Of a stretch of 64,000 nt of DNA, positions 45,527-53,502 are shown in pieces; the stretch's first letter is position 1, and every line of letters begins with the position of its first letter. Origin of the DNA: JAHBXL01 sp964409775. Lineage in GTDB: Bacteria > Planctomycetota > Phycisphaerae > Phycisphaerales > UBA1924. The notes beneath the pieces were generated by a model, which made no database searches, had not been told where the DNA came from, and was given only the letters and a program-made list of their open reading frames with translations. The stretch covers positions 186,001-250,000 of the forward strand of contig CAYPEI010000003.1 in NCBI GenBank assembly GCA_964409775.1. The letters run 5' to 3'. The translations under genes were made by a program, and so were the position numbers.

Positions 45527-46147
45527 ATGCGCCACCGCAAGGGCGGTTTCAAACTTGGCCGGACGACGGCCCACCGGGCAGCCACGCTGCGCAATCTTGC
45601 CGCGGCGATGTTCGAGCACGGCCAGATTGTGACCACGGTGACCAAGGCCAAGGCCATGCGTTCGCTGGTCGAGAAGATCGTGACCCTTGCCAAGAAGGGT
45701 GATCTTGCCTCTCGGCGGCAGGTCATCGCCCTGCTTGGGCGAGATCGCCTTGGTTTCGACTGGCTTTGGCTCCCGGCCAAGTCCAGCGACCAGGAGAAGG
45801 CGGCGGTCGATGCGTTGCGCGACCGGGCTTCGAAGTACTTCGATGTTCCCGAGTCCGCGGACGTAGAGCGTAACCGCTACGGCGAACTGCGCAAGGCTCC
45901 GAAACTCGTGAAGCACATCTTCACGCACGTCGCTCCGCGGTTCAAGGACCGTGCCGGCGGGTACACCCGCATAATCCGTCTCGGCAAGCACCGGATCGGC
46001 GACGGGTCCGAACTCGTCCTGATCCAGTTTGTCGGTGCGGAGGAGGGCCCTGAGATCGGCGGCAATCCCAGCACCCGCCGCCGTCAGGCGGACCGCCGTC
46101 AGGCCTACGCGGCCAAGGTCCGCAAAGAGGCCAAGGCCGCGGCCTGA
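45527..46147 (+). CDS. rplQ: 50S ribosomal protein L17, enlarged
   Basis: 206 residues against 115-130 usually. The N-terminal part (MRHRKGGFKLGRTTAHRAAT, IVTTVTKAKAMRSLVEKIVT) and the C-terminal part (VAPRFKDRAGGYTRIIRLGK, GDGSELVLIQFVG) are clear L17. Between RRQVIALLG and KHIFTHVAPRF about 50 residues are inserted (GFDWLWLPAKSSDQEKAAVD and on), and a 30-residue basic tail is added. L17 lies at the tunnel exit. GAGGAG precedes the ATG by about 7 bases. Confidence 0.95.
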   Translation: MRHRKGGFKLGRTTAHRAATLRNLAAAMFEHGQIVTTVTKAKAMRSLVEKIVTLAKKGDLASRRQVIALLGRDRLGFDWLWLPAKSSDQEKAAVDALRDRASKYFDVPESADVERNRYGELRKAPKLVKHIFTHVAPRFKDRAGGYTRIIRLGKHRIGDGSELVLIQFVGAEEGPEIGGNPSTRRRQADRRQAYAAKVRKEAKAAA

Positions 46148-46168
46148 GCCCGTCCAGCATCCATTCCA

Positions 46169-46202
46169 ACGGCCCGGGCAGAATCGCCCGGGCCGTTTTC
46201 TT
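46169..46202 (+). terminator. Intrinsic terminator of the ribosomal operon
   Basis: Perfect 11-bp stem ACGGCCCGGGC / GCCCGGGCCGT with loop AGAATC, followed by a T-rich tract (TTTCTTTCATTTTT). Lies 22 bases after the rplQ stop. Confidence 0.9.
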
Positions 46203-46360
46203 TCATTTTTGGCGATTTTCGGACTTGGTTTGGCCGCAACCCGGAATGGGTGCTACGGTATCCTCAGGTCTCCGGTGCCGCGGTGGTCGCGGGTTTGCCG
46301 GATTCTCACAGATGGATCCGTGCCGCGTTCGCGGCCGGGCGTGTTCACGGGAGTTGATCC

Positions 46361-46615
46361 ATGAAGAAGTCTCTCTTTGGTTTTGGCGCGATCTGCTGCG
46401 TTTCTGCCGTTGCTCTCCTGGCCGGATGTCAGAAGAACGATGCGTGCTGCGGCAAGTGCAAGGAGACCGCCGCGGTCGCGAAAGACGGCGAAGTGACGCC
46501 CGCAAGCGCGAAGACCGGCACCTGCGCGTCCAGCTGCGCCGAGAAGAAGGCCTGCTCCAGCACCTGCACCGACAAGAAGGCCGGTGAGTGCCCGATGAGC
46601 AAGCAGCAGAACTGA
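46361..46615 (+). CDS. Small Cys-rich lipoprotein
   Basis: 84 residues. Type II signal peptide with lipobox LLAGC23. The mature part has eight further Cys: C29, C30, C33, then C55 and C59, C65 and C69 (two C-x3-C pairs), and C77, separated by Lys, Ala, Ser and Thr. This suggests a metal- or thiol-binding lipoprotein of the envelope. GGGAG lies about 7 bases before the ATG. No family is recognised. It stands alone between two terminators, upstream of pheS. Confidence 0.8.
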   Translation: MKKSLFGFGAICCVSAVALLAGCQKNDACCGKCKETAAVAKDGEVTPASAKTGTCASSCAEKKACSSTCTDKKAGECPMSKQQN

Positions 46616-46640
46616 GTCCCAACGCGACCTTGAATCCCGC

Positions 46641-46681
46641 AAGGCCCGCCTGGATGAATCCCGGCGGGCCTTGTCGCTTTT
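46641..46681 (+). terminator. Intrinsic terminator after the Cys-rich lipoprotein gene
   Basis: 10-bp stem AAGGCCCGCC / GGCGGGCCTT with a 12-base loop, followed by GTCGCTTTT. It ends about 55 bases before the pheS promoter region. Confidence 0.8.
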
Positions 46682-46736
46682 CATCGGCCCAAGGCTCGGC
46701 ATGCCACGCAGCCAAGTCTTGCTGCCGGGGTTGCAC

Positions 46737-46742
46737 TACACT
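46737..46742 (+). promoter_or_regulatory. Putative -10 element of pheS (leaderless)
   Basis: TACACT ends 8 bases before the ATG at 46751; no Shine-Dalgarno is present. A terminator just upstream implies pheS needs its own promoter. Confidence 0.5.
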
Positions 46743-46750
46743 CCGGCCCG

Positions 46751-47773
46751 ATGCTCGAAACTCTCAACGACCTCGAGGCCTCGGCCCTCGCCCTGCTCAA
46801 GTCCGCGGCCGATTCCGCCGCGCTCGAACAGTGGCGCATCGAGTTTCTCGGTGCATCCGGCAAGGTGAAGGCCGCGCTCGGCGCGGTCAAGGACATACCG
46901 AAAGAGCAGAAGCCCGCGTACGGCCAGCGTATCAATCAGATCAACGCCGCCCTCACCGAGGCGTTCAAGGCACGGCAGACCGAGTTGGGCGCGGGCGGCG
47001 CCGGGTCCGGGTCGGCGCCGGCAATCGACGTGACCGAGCCCGGCCTCGCGTTCTCCACAGGGCTCGGCCGGCGGCACATCATCAGCCGCGTGCGGGATGA
47101 ACTTGTCGAGGTCTTTGCCCGCATGGGCTTTGATGTCGCCCAGGGACCCGAACTCGAGGACGACGAGCACAACTTCGTGCGGCTGAACATCCCGCCCGAA
47201 CATCCCGCGCGGGAGCCCATCGACAACTACTACATCGATGACCCCGCGTCGACGAAGTTGCCGCGAATGCTCCGCAGCCAGACTTCGACCGTGCAGATCC
47301 GCGTCATGCAGTCGACGCGCCCGCCCATCAAGATCGTGGCCCCCGGCCGTGTCTACCGCCCGGACACCGTCGATGCGACGCACAGTTTCATGTTCCATCA
47401 GATCGAGGGCCTGTACATCGATCGCGCCGTCTCCATGGCCGACCTCAAGAGCACCCTCCTCCACTTCGCCAAGGGCTACTTTGGTCCCGATGCCGAAGTC
47501 CGCCTCCGCCCGAGTTACTTCCCATTCACCGAGCCTTCGGCCGAGTTCGACATGAAGATCCGCCTCCGCCCCGACCAGCCGGCCCGCTGGATCGAACTCG
47601 GCGGCTGCGGAATGGTGGACCCGGCAGTGCTGGAAGCGTGCAACATCGATCCCGAAGAATGGACGGGCTTTGCGTTCGGGTTCGGGATCGAGCGACTGGC
47701 CATGGGCAAGTACGGCATTCCGGACATCCGGATGCTGTTCGAGAACGATCTGCGGTTCTTGCGGCAACTTTGA
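46751..47773 (+). CDS. pheS: Phenylalanine-tRNA ligase alpha subunit
   Basis: 340 residues, canonical bacterial length. N-terminal coiled coil (LNDLEASALALLKSAADSAA), class II motif 1 region GRRHIISRVRDELVEVFARM, motif 2 with HQIEGLYID and motif 3 GFAFGFGIERLAMGKYGIPD. Charges tRNA-Phe in an alpha2-beta2 complex. pheT is not downstream, which is unusual because pheS and pheT normally form an operon; it must lie elsewhere. Confidence 0.96.
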   Translation: MLETLNDLEASALALLKSAADSAALEQWRIEFLGASGKVKAALGAVKDIPKEQKPAYGQRINQINAALTEAFKARQTELGAGGAGSGSAPAIDVTEPGLAFSTGLGRRHIISRVRDELVEVFARMGFDVAQGPELEDDEHNFVRLNIPPEHPAREPIDNYYIDDPASTKLPRMLRSQTSTVQIRVMQSTRPPIKIVAPGRVYRPDTVDATHSFMFHQIEGLYIDRAVSMADLKSTLLHFAKGYFGPDAEVRLRPSYFPFTEPSAEFDMKIRLRPDQPARWIELGGCGMVDPAVLEACNIDPEEWTGFAFGFGIERLAMGKYGIPDIRMLFENDLRFLRQL

Positions 47774-47828
47774 CCGATTGGCAGCCGCGGCAAGTGTTCA
47801 AGACCTCCATCGTGACAGGGGCATCCTC

Positions 47829-48434
47829 ATGAGCCAGTTTGAAAACCCTGCGACTTTCGGCGAGCCCGACCTTGGTGCGGAATCGCACACGTGGCCGAAG
47901 GTCGTCGGCATCATCAGCATCGTCTGGGCTTGCCTCGGACTGATCTGCAACGGCTGTTCGGCGGTGTCGCCGCTCCTGCAGCCCTTGATCATGAACGCGA
48001 TGCCGCCCGAGATGCAGCAGCAGGCGCAGACTCAGAACATCGCCGTGAGTGTGCTGCTCGCGGTCTTGGGTCTGGTGATGTCCTGCCTCCTTCTGTATGC
48101 AGGTCTCCAGACGATGCGGTATTCGCCGAAGGGTCGCATGCTGCACCTGGCCTGGGCGATCGCATCGGTCATCTTCGGGCTTGCCGGCGCGGTGTATGGC
48201 TACGGGCAGATGAAGCAGCAGATGGCGATGCAGATGCAGCATATGCAGAACGATCCGAACACCGCCGCGCAGGCCAAGCAGATGCAGCCGATGATGGAGA
48301 TGATGGGATTCCTCACCTTCGGTTGCACGATGCTCCTGGTGATGGCCTGGCCGATCTTCATCCTCATCTGGTTCGGACTCGTCAAGCGGCGCCCGCAAGA
48401 CATGGGCGCACCCCCGCAGGAACTCGTCGCGTGA
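47829..48434 (+). CDS. Uncharacterised four-helix membrane protein with Met/Gln-rich loop
   Basis: 201 residues. Four membrane segments: VVGIISIVWACLGLICNG, VSVLLAVLGLVMSCLLLYAG, LHLAWAIASVIFGLAGAVYG and FGCTMLLVMAWPIFILIWFG. The third and fourth are separated by a hydrophilic loop full of Met and Gln (QMKQQMAMQMQHMQ). No family is recognised. The reading frame ends in GTGA, overlapping the start of the ROK gene. It lies 55 bases after pheS. Confidence 0.75.
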   Translation: MSQFENPATFGEPDLGAESHTWPKVVGIISIVWACLGLICNGCSAVSPLLQPLIMNAMPPEMQQQAQTQNIAVSVLLAVLGLVMSCLLLYAGLQTMRYSPKGRMLHLAWAIASVIFGLAGAVYGYGQMKQQMAMQMQHMQNDPNTAAQAKQMQPMMEMMGFLTFGCTMLLVMAWPIFILIWFGLVKRRPQDMGAPPQELVA

Positions 48435-49417
48435 GCACCGGCTCGCACCACCCGCAGCACCTGTACGGTCTTGACATCGGCGGCACCAAGATCGGCCTCT
48501 GCATCGGCACGAGCGATGGCCGCGTCCTCGTCTCCGACTCCATCCCAACCGACCACACCGCCGCGCCCCAGGCGATTCTGTCGACGTGCCGTGATCGCCT
48601 TTACGCCATGCTCGGGAGCGTCCCCGGGCCATCCGCCACGCCCGCCGCGCTTGGTGCATCCTGTCCCGGCCCACTCGACTATCCCGGCGGCAGATTTCTT
48701 GACCCGCCCAACATGCCGCGCTGGCACGGCTTCCCCATCCGCGACTGGCTCGCCGCCAACTTCCGTTGCCCAACCGCGTTGATGAACGACGCCAACGCCA
48801 CCGCCCTCGCCGAATGGAAGTGGGGGGCTGCCCGTGGCACAACGACCGCCGTCTACCTCACCATGAGCACCGGCATGGGCGCGGGCCTGATCATCGATGG
48901 TCGTCTCTACGAAGGCCCCCTCGGCCTCGCCGGTGAGATCGGCCGGATCCGCCTGCGCGACGATGGTCCGGTCGGTTTCGCCAAACGCGGCAGTGCCGAA
49001 GGGTTCCTCTCCGGACCCGGCATGAGCCAACTGGCCGAGCAAGAGGCACTCATCTGTATCCAGCGCAACGAGCCCTCCCCGCTTCGCGCCATTGTCGAGT
49101 CGGGCGCGAAGATCCGCGCTGAAGAACTGTGTTCGGCCTCCGCTGCGGGCGACCCTGCCGCTCGCCGCGTCACCGATCGCCTTGCGGTCGAACTTGGCCG
49201 ACTCTGCACCATTCTCACCGACATCCTCAACCCCGATGTCATTGTGCTGGGCACCATTGGCACCGCTTTCCCCGACCTCTTCATTCCCGGCGCCACGCGC
49301 CACATGCTCGAAGAAGGCGTTGCCGCCGCGGCCCGGCACGTGCGGATCGTGCCCTCCGCTCTTACGCACCGCGGAGACCAGTCGGCGCTGTCGATCGCCG
49401 CGCGGCTGATTGACTGA
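48431..49417 (+). CDS. ROK-family sugar kinase or regulator-type protein
   Basis: 328 residues. ATP-binding LYGLDIGGTKIGLCIG at the N-terminus, ALGASCPGPLDY, catalytic-type ALMNDANATALAEWKWG, YLTMSTGMGAGLII and GLAGEIGRIRL. The ROK zinc motif (C-G-x-x-G-C-x-E) is replaced by KRGSAEGF with no Cys. There is no DNA-binding domain, so a kinase (glucokinase-like) is more likely than a repressor; the sugar is unknown. GTG 48431 overlaps the upstream stop (GTGA), so synthesis is coupled to the membrane protein. Confidence 0.85.
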   Translation: MSTGSHHPQHLYGLDIGGTKIGLCIGTSDGRVLVSDSIPTDHTAAPQAILSTCRDRLYAMLGSVPGPSATPAALGASCPGPLDYPGGRFLDPPNMPRWHGFPIRDWLAANFRCPTALMNDANATALAEWKWGAARGTTTAVYLTMSTGMGAGLIIDGRLYEGPLGLAGEIGRIRLRDDGPVGFAKRGSAEGFLSGPGMSQLAEQEALICIQRNEPSPLRAIVESGAKIRAEELCSASAAGDPAARRVTDRLAVELGRLCTILTDILNPDVIVLGTIGTAFPDLFIPGATRHMLEEGVAAAARHVRIVPSALTHRGDQSALSIAARLID

Positions 49418-49637
49418 CAGTTGCCCTTGAGCGTCTGTCGGCAAACCCCCTGGGCATTTATCGGTCCGTCGCAGGATTCCGGCAAGATGGGCGGTCGTGA
49501 CCATTCATGACGGCGCAGATTCGGCGCGCACGGGCGTCTTCCTTGGCCTGCAAGACTGCTGAATCGGATCTTTTCCACGTCGCTGCCGCGTCCGGAGTAT
49601 CCAGGACACATCGGCGAGTCCTTCGAAAGGGAAAGAC

Positions 49638-50378
49638 ATGCAGTTCAGCACCAAGACCGTTGCCGCAGTGTCCGTCTTCGCCGGTGTCGCCGCGAGCGCA
49701 AGCGCTCAGTATGCCACCGTGAATCCAGCACCGAGTTCCGAGTTGGGCCACGCGGCAATCTTGAGCAGCATCTACGGCGGCTCGTGGTCCGCCTCCGGAG
49801 TAAACGTGACGAGCGGCGCCTCCACCGCGATGCGCATCATGGATGCAGGCGCCCCGGGAGGTGCGGGTGTCTCCCTGGCTTCGCTCGCGACCGCTTCGTC
49901 GCAGGATGACATCTGGCACGGCGGCATCGGCCAGGTCGTCACCGTTGAAGCCCGGGCGAAGTTTGCCGGCGACTCGCACATCTTCGGCTGGATCGATGAC
50001 ACCCAGGCAGAACCGGTCTTCCAGCCGATCATCTCGACTTCGGCCTTTGGATCGCCCGTGACCGTTGAACTCAGCCCGTCGTTCCGCTGGGCGCTCCAGA
50101 ACGTCTCCACAGGCCGGACATTCACGTCGCTCGCGTCGAACAACACCGGCACCGGCGCCTATTCGAATGCGACCTATGACCAACTTGTGTCATACCACGT
50201 GACCGGCCCGGGCGGCCTGAACCACCTCGCGCTGTTCTGGGAGGATCGAATCGCTGGCCAGGGCGCGGACTACGACTACAACGACGCTGTCGTGACGGTG
50301 ACCGTTGCCCCTTCGCCGGGGACTGCCGTTCTCGCCGGTGTCGGGCTGGTCGGGTTGGTCGGCCGCCGCCGACGCTGA
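49638..50378 (+). CDS. Secreted DUF4114-like protein with PEP-CTERM-like anchor
   Basis: 246 residues. Signal peptide VAAVSVFAGVAASASAQ. The C-terminal part has LFWEDRIAGQGADYDYNDAV, resembling the ED...DYDYND pattern of DUF4114. The protein ends APSPGTAVLAGVGLVGLVGRRRR, a PEP-CTERM-type tail: Pro-rich motif, hydrophobic helix and Arg cluster, expected to be processed by an exosortase. No exosortase is in the window. GAAAGGGAAAG lies 4 bases upstream of the ATG. The 220 bases before it hold no gene. Confidence 0.8.
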   Translation: MQFSTKTVAAVSVFAGVAASASAQYATVNPAPSSELGHAAILSSIYGGSWSASGVNVTSGASTAMRIMDAGAPGGAGVSLASLATASSQDDIWHGGIGQVVTVEARAKFAGDSHIFGWIDDTQAEPVFQPIISTSAFGSPVTVELSPSFRWALQNVSTGRTFTSLASNNTGTGAYSNATYDQLVSYHVTGPGGLNHLALFWEDRIAGQGADYDYNDAVVTVTVAPSPGTAVLAGVGLVGLVGRRRR

Positions 50379-50410
50379 AGCCCGAGGTAACTCCAGACTG
50401 CATCCTTTCG

Positions 50411-50450
50411 CGCGGCCCCACATCCCTTCGGTGTCGGGCCGCGTTTGTTT
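50411..50450 (+). terminator. Intrinsic terminator after the DUF4114-like gene
   Basis: 8-bp stem CGCGGCCC / GGGCCGCG with a 17-base loop followed by TTTGTTT. It ends before the convergent HEAT-repeat gene. Confidence 0.7.
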
Positions 50451-50467
50451 GCCGTCTGGAGGGCGGG

Positions 50468-51757
50468 TTAGCGGAAATCGGGGAACGGGTGGAAATAGGG
50501 CACCTCACCCGCCCGGACGCGCTGGAACGGATCCTCGCTGAATGACCAGTACATGTCGTGCCTGAGCATGCTCTCCTCTCGACTCTCCGGTGGTCCGGTC
50601 CATTCACGCAGGATCCGTGTGCAGACCCTGCGGGCCTGAACGTCCGGGGAGGTCATCGCGAGCAACTCAACCGCCGGGCGAGCGGGCTCTCCGAGCGCAT
50701 ACAGGGCACCGGCCGCCAACTTGGCGTTGCAGTCGACATCGTCGCCGAACAGGTGGGGCAGGAGTGACTTGGTGATCTGCGCGGCCATTCCGGTCTTCCG
50801 GGCATATCCCGCCGCGCAAGCCGCGAAGAACCGCTGCTGAGGATCCTCCGATGCCAGCCCCGTCAGCAGACACTGCTCGGCCTCGGAACCGCAGCGGGCC
50901 AGAAAGCGCAGGCTCGAACGCGCATTGTGAACCGGGGTGTGGGCTCGTTGGCCGGGCCCCCAACGGGGCGCGGGGCCGAACGGCAGCGCGTCGTCGATGA
51001 GCCCTTCGACCGACACCTCGATCAGTTTCAACGGAGGCACACGCGTTTGAAACGGGCCGACCTCGTACCACCGAGGCACGTACCGGTTTCTGAGCACGTC
51101 AGCGCATAACTGACGCGTCTGCCAGTCCTTTGAACTCAGACCTCGCTCAAGGTACGGCTCGGCGGTCGCTCCGAGCGACGTCAGAATGCCCATGCCCCAG
51201 TCCGCATTCCGCGGCTCGCTGTCGTCTGCCAACGCTTGAACGGCCGCGGCCGCCAACCAACCCGTCTGTCGCTCTGACAACTCGCTGCGGTCGTATCGCG
51301 CCTCGAGTTCGAACCGCACATGCCGCGGCGACCACTCGCCCAGACCGTACTGGAGGGCAAGCAGCAGAACGGTTGGCGTTTCACACACCCATGCCCCCCT
51401 TCGGATCGGGCGAGCCGAGTATCCGGCGAGAGCGACCGAGAGCAGGATCAATGCGACCGTGCCGACGCGCAGTCGCCGCGGTCTTCGCCATGCGCCGGCC
51501 AGACCTCCGCAGTGCCGCCCGCACTCCGGGCACCGGATTCGCCCATCCGCCGCGGCAGGCGTTCCCCGAAGGTCATAACCGCATGTCCCTGCGATCGGCC
51601 ATGTCCAGGGAAAGAGCCAGTTTGACCAGGGACGTCGATTGCCGGGGCAGAACACCCCCCCGGCGCGACTGCGCCACCAGCGGATGCACCAGCAGGCGAT
51701 CAGCACGAAAGACGCGATGAGCAGCCAGAACGCGATGTGTTCGACGCGGCGGGTCAT
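50468..51757 (-). CDS. Membrane protein with CGYDLRGT zinc knuckle and HEAT-like repeats
   Basis: 429 residues. N-terminal membrane helix (HIAFWLLIASFVLIACWCIR), then a C4-type motif TCGYDLRGTPAAADGRIRCP with CPECGRHCGG, a second membrane helix (VGTVALILLSVALAGYSARP) and about 300 residues of alpha-helical repeats (AEPYLERGLSSKDWQTRQLC, AEQCLLTGLASEDPQQRFFA). The CGYDLRG...CPECG motif recurs in planctomycete membrane proteins of unknown role. GGGGAG lies upstream of the ATG. Last gene of a probable three-gene minus-strand operon. Confidence 0.75.
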   Translation of the reverse strand: MTRRVEHIAFWLLIASFVLIACWCIRWWRSRAGGVFCPGNRRPWSNWLFPWTWPIAGTCGYDLRGTPAAADGRIRCPECGRHCGGLAGAWRRPRRLRVGTVALILLSVALAGYSARPIRRGAWVCETPTVLLLALQYGLGEWSPRHVRFELEARYDRSELSERQTGWLAAAAVQALADDSEPRNADWGMGILTSLGATAEPYLERGLSSKDWQTRQLCADVLRNRYVPRWYEVGPFQTRVPPLKLIEVSVEGLIDDALPFGPAPRWGPGQRAHTPVHNARSSLRFLARCGSEAEQCLLTGLASEDPQQRFFAACAAGYARKTGMAAQITKSLLPHLFGDDVDCNAKLAAGALYALGEPARPAVELLAMTSPDVQARRVCTRILREWTGPPESREESMLRHDMYWSFSEDPFQRVRAGEVPYFHPFPDFR

Positions 51758-51789
51758 CTCGCTCCCCGGAGGTGGAGTCGCCTACATCG

Positions 51790-52386
51790 TCACTTGATCT
51801 CCAGTCTCCCCAGCAACTCCGGCTGTTCGCAGGGCGTGAGTTCATACAGAACCAGATTGCCCGTCTGCTTCCTGAACAGCGTCAATTTTCCGTCCGCCCG
51901 GGGCTTCGCCTGCAATGACATCGGGTTCTTGATGTCGCCGCCGGTCCAGTTGCCCATCAAGGCTCGCGGATCGGAAAGCGTTCGGTCATCTCTCGCGAAA
52001 TCGATGAACACCAGTGTCGGGAGCGTCTGCACTTTCGCCATGAGAATCAGCGTCTTCTCCCCGATGACCCGCCCGTTGTACTGGTCGGTGTAGGCCCAGC
52101 CGACAACCTCGAGCCCGTCCGGAACATCGCGCAAGCCCAGCGCGGTCCCGAAGCGGTCTTTGATCGTCTTGGCGAACTCCACCGGCTCGGTGCACACAAA
52201 CTCGGGCACAAATCCGTGGGCGGTGAGCCGTTGGTAGACCTCCGAAGGGGCGATCTCCTTTGGTCCCGGTCGCGTGGCCCACATGTACGCGCCGATGCCG
52301 CCGAGCACGACCAGAACGCCCAGCAACGCGATTAGCCGCGTGTTTCCCGCGCCCCATCGTGATTCACTGGTGACACGAGTGCTCAT
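51790..52386 (-). CDS. Uncharacterised membrane-anchored protein, 198 residues
   Basis: A single N-terminal membrane helix (RLIALLGVLVVLGGIGAYMW) anchors a soluble domain of about 165 residues, probably exported. No motif is recognised; the soluble part has a mixed alpha/beta look (VVGWAYTDQYNGRVIGEKTL). GAGGAG lies about 8 bases before the ATG at 52386. The frame is open further upstream to 52518, but that would overlap the next gene. It lies 28 bases after that gene's stop and 32 bases before the HEAT protein. Confidence 0.7.
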   Translation of the reverse strand: MSTRVTSESRWGAGNTRLIALLGVLVVLGGIGAYMWATRPGPKEIAPSEVYQRLTAHGFVPEFVCTEPVEFAKTIKDRFGTALGLRDVPDGLEVVGWAYTDQYNGRVIGEKTLILMAKVQTLPTLVFIDFARDDRTLSDPRALMGNWTGGDIKNPMSLQAKPRADGKLTLFRKQTGNLVLYELTPCEQPELLGRLEIK

Positions 52387-52414
52387 ATGTCTGCTCCTCG
52401 AACGCTCACCAAGT

Positions 52415-53440
52415 TTACTTCCGGTCTCCAAGCCGCTTGCGCAGTCCCTCGCTGTCTCGCACGGCAAAGGAAGCCGCGGATCGCTTGCCGAACGCCTGCC
52501 CCTTGAACGCGGCATCATCCGAATCGAGACTTCCGTCAGGCCCGATTCGCCACTTCGAAAATCCCTGCTTCAGGTGTGACGCCTCGTCGATGACGCGGTC
52601 TGCCGCGCGGACGACTGCGTCAAATGCTGTCGCACGCCAAGCCGCGTTGTACGTCACCATGAATCGCCCCGCCTCCGCCTGCGCGGACTGTGGCTCGATT
52701 CCGGCCTGCTCCATCCTGGTCCGCGCTTCCCGCGGCACCTCTCGCAGCCGCTTTGCGAGTTCCGCCGCCGCGGATTTCAGGAGTTCGGCGCGGGTGACTC
52801 GGTCTTCGATGGCGGACAGGTCGTGCGGCGGTGGCCTCGACCAATCCGCGAACGCTCGTTCGACATCCGGCCAGACGGAAGCGATCTCGCCTTCCAGTTC
52901 CGATTTGATGGCTTCGAGTACGGCTTGCACGTTCGGATTGGTGCTCCGTGGCGAAACGCCTGGGGGCGGTGCACTTGGCCGTTCGCTCGCGTCAACTTCC
53001 GATGGAGCGGCCGGCTCCGGAGTCGATGCGGTGGTCGGTGCTCGTTGGAAGGACGTGCGCGAGGTTGGGCCGCCATCTGCCGATTGCGAGGCATTGAGCC
53101 CGGCCGTTTCACGAGGATCCGGCGGCCGAGCACTGCCACTGCGTGCGAGCAGCCCGCTCATCACCGCCACGCGTAGACAGATCATGAGCAGCAGGAGGAC
53201 GCAGAAGACGCCGTTGGCGACGCGATCCGAGCGTCGGGAGATCAACCACGACACAAGTGCGAGGATCCCAGCGGTCACCAGCGGCCAGAATGTGAACTTG
53301 AGGAGGAACGGCCCGAGCGCCTTGGAATGCCATCGCGGGTCGTTCATGGCATACAGCAGGTGCCCACAGGCGACAACCAGGAACAGGACCAGCACGCAAA
53401 TCGAGCCGGGATTGACGGCGAAGCCTCGCCTGAATCGCAT
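52415..53440 (-). CDS. Uncharacterised membrane protein, 341 residues
   Basis: Three membrane helices in the first 110 residues (ICVLVLFLVVACGHLLYAM, FTFWPLVTAGILALVSWLIS, GVFCVLLLLMICLRVAVMSG), then a Pro/Ser/Thr-rich linker (residues 120-180) and a helical domain with Glu, Arg and Ala (LLKSAAAELAKRLREVPREA). No known motif. The ATG at 53440 is supported by a TACACT 6 bases upstream and the lack of a Shine-Dalgarno. First gene of the minus-strand trio; divergent from the GT2 gene with 62 bp between starts. Confidence 0.7.
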   Translation of the reverse strand: MRFRRGFAVNPGSICVLVLFLVVACGHLLYAMNDPRWHSKALGPFLLKFTFWPLVTAGILALVSWLISRRSDRVANGVFCVLLLLMICLRVAVMSGLLARSGSARPPDPRETAGLNASQSADGGPTSRTSFQRAPTTASTPEPAAPSEVDASERPSAPPPGVSPRSTNPNVQAVLEAIKSELEGEIASVWPDVERAFADWSRPPPHDLSAIEDRVTRAELLKSAAAELAKRLREVPREARTRMEQAGIEPQSAQAEAGRFMVTYNAAWRATAFDAVVRAADRVIDEASHLKQGFSKWRIGPDGSLDSDDAAFKGQAFGKRSAASFAVRDSEGLRKRLGDRK

Positions 53441-53446
53441 GGACTC

Positions 53447-53452
53447 AGTGTA
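53447..53452 (-). promoter_or_regulatory. Putative -10 element of the 341-residue protein gene (leaderless)
   Basis: TACACT on the minus strand ends 6 bases before the ATG. Its expected -35 region overlaps that of the divergent GT2 gene. Confidence 0.45.
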
Positions 53453-53467
53453 CCGTCCCGCTGTGGC

Positions 53468-53496
53468 TTGCTGCCGGCCCGCTTCCACGCCACAAT
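53468..53496 (+). promoter_or_regulatory. Promoter of the GT2 gene (leaderless)
   Basis: TTGCTG at 53468-53473, a 17-base spacer and CACAAT at 53491-53496, which ends 6 bases before the GTG start at 53503. Confidence 0.45.
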
Positions 53497-53502
53497 CTGA
53501 AC

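Noticed and set aside
44303..45991. 562-codon minus-strand open frame over rpoA and rplQ
   Set aside because: Both plus-strand genes are canonical; the antisense translation has no recognisable domain.
49418..49637. Possible short gene before the DUF4114-like gene
   Set aside because: No frame has a convincing start, Shine-Dalgarno or composition; it is treated as a leader region.
51573..51845. 90-codon minus-strand frame between two membrane-protein genes
   Set aside because: Overlaps the start of the CGYDLRGT protein in another frame and lacks coding character.
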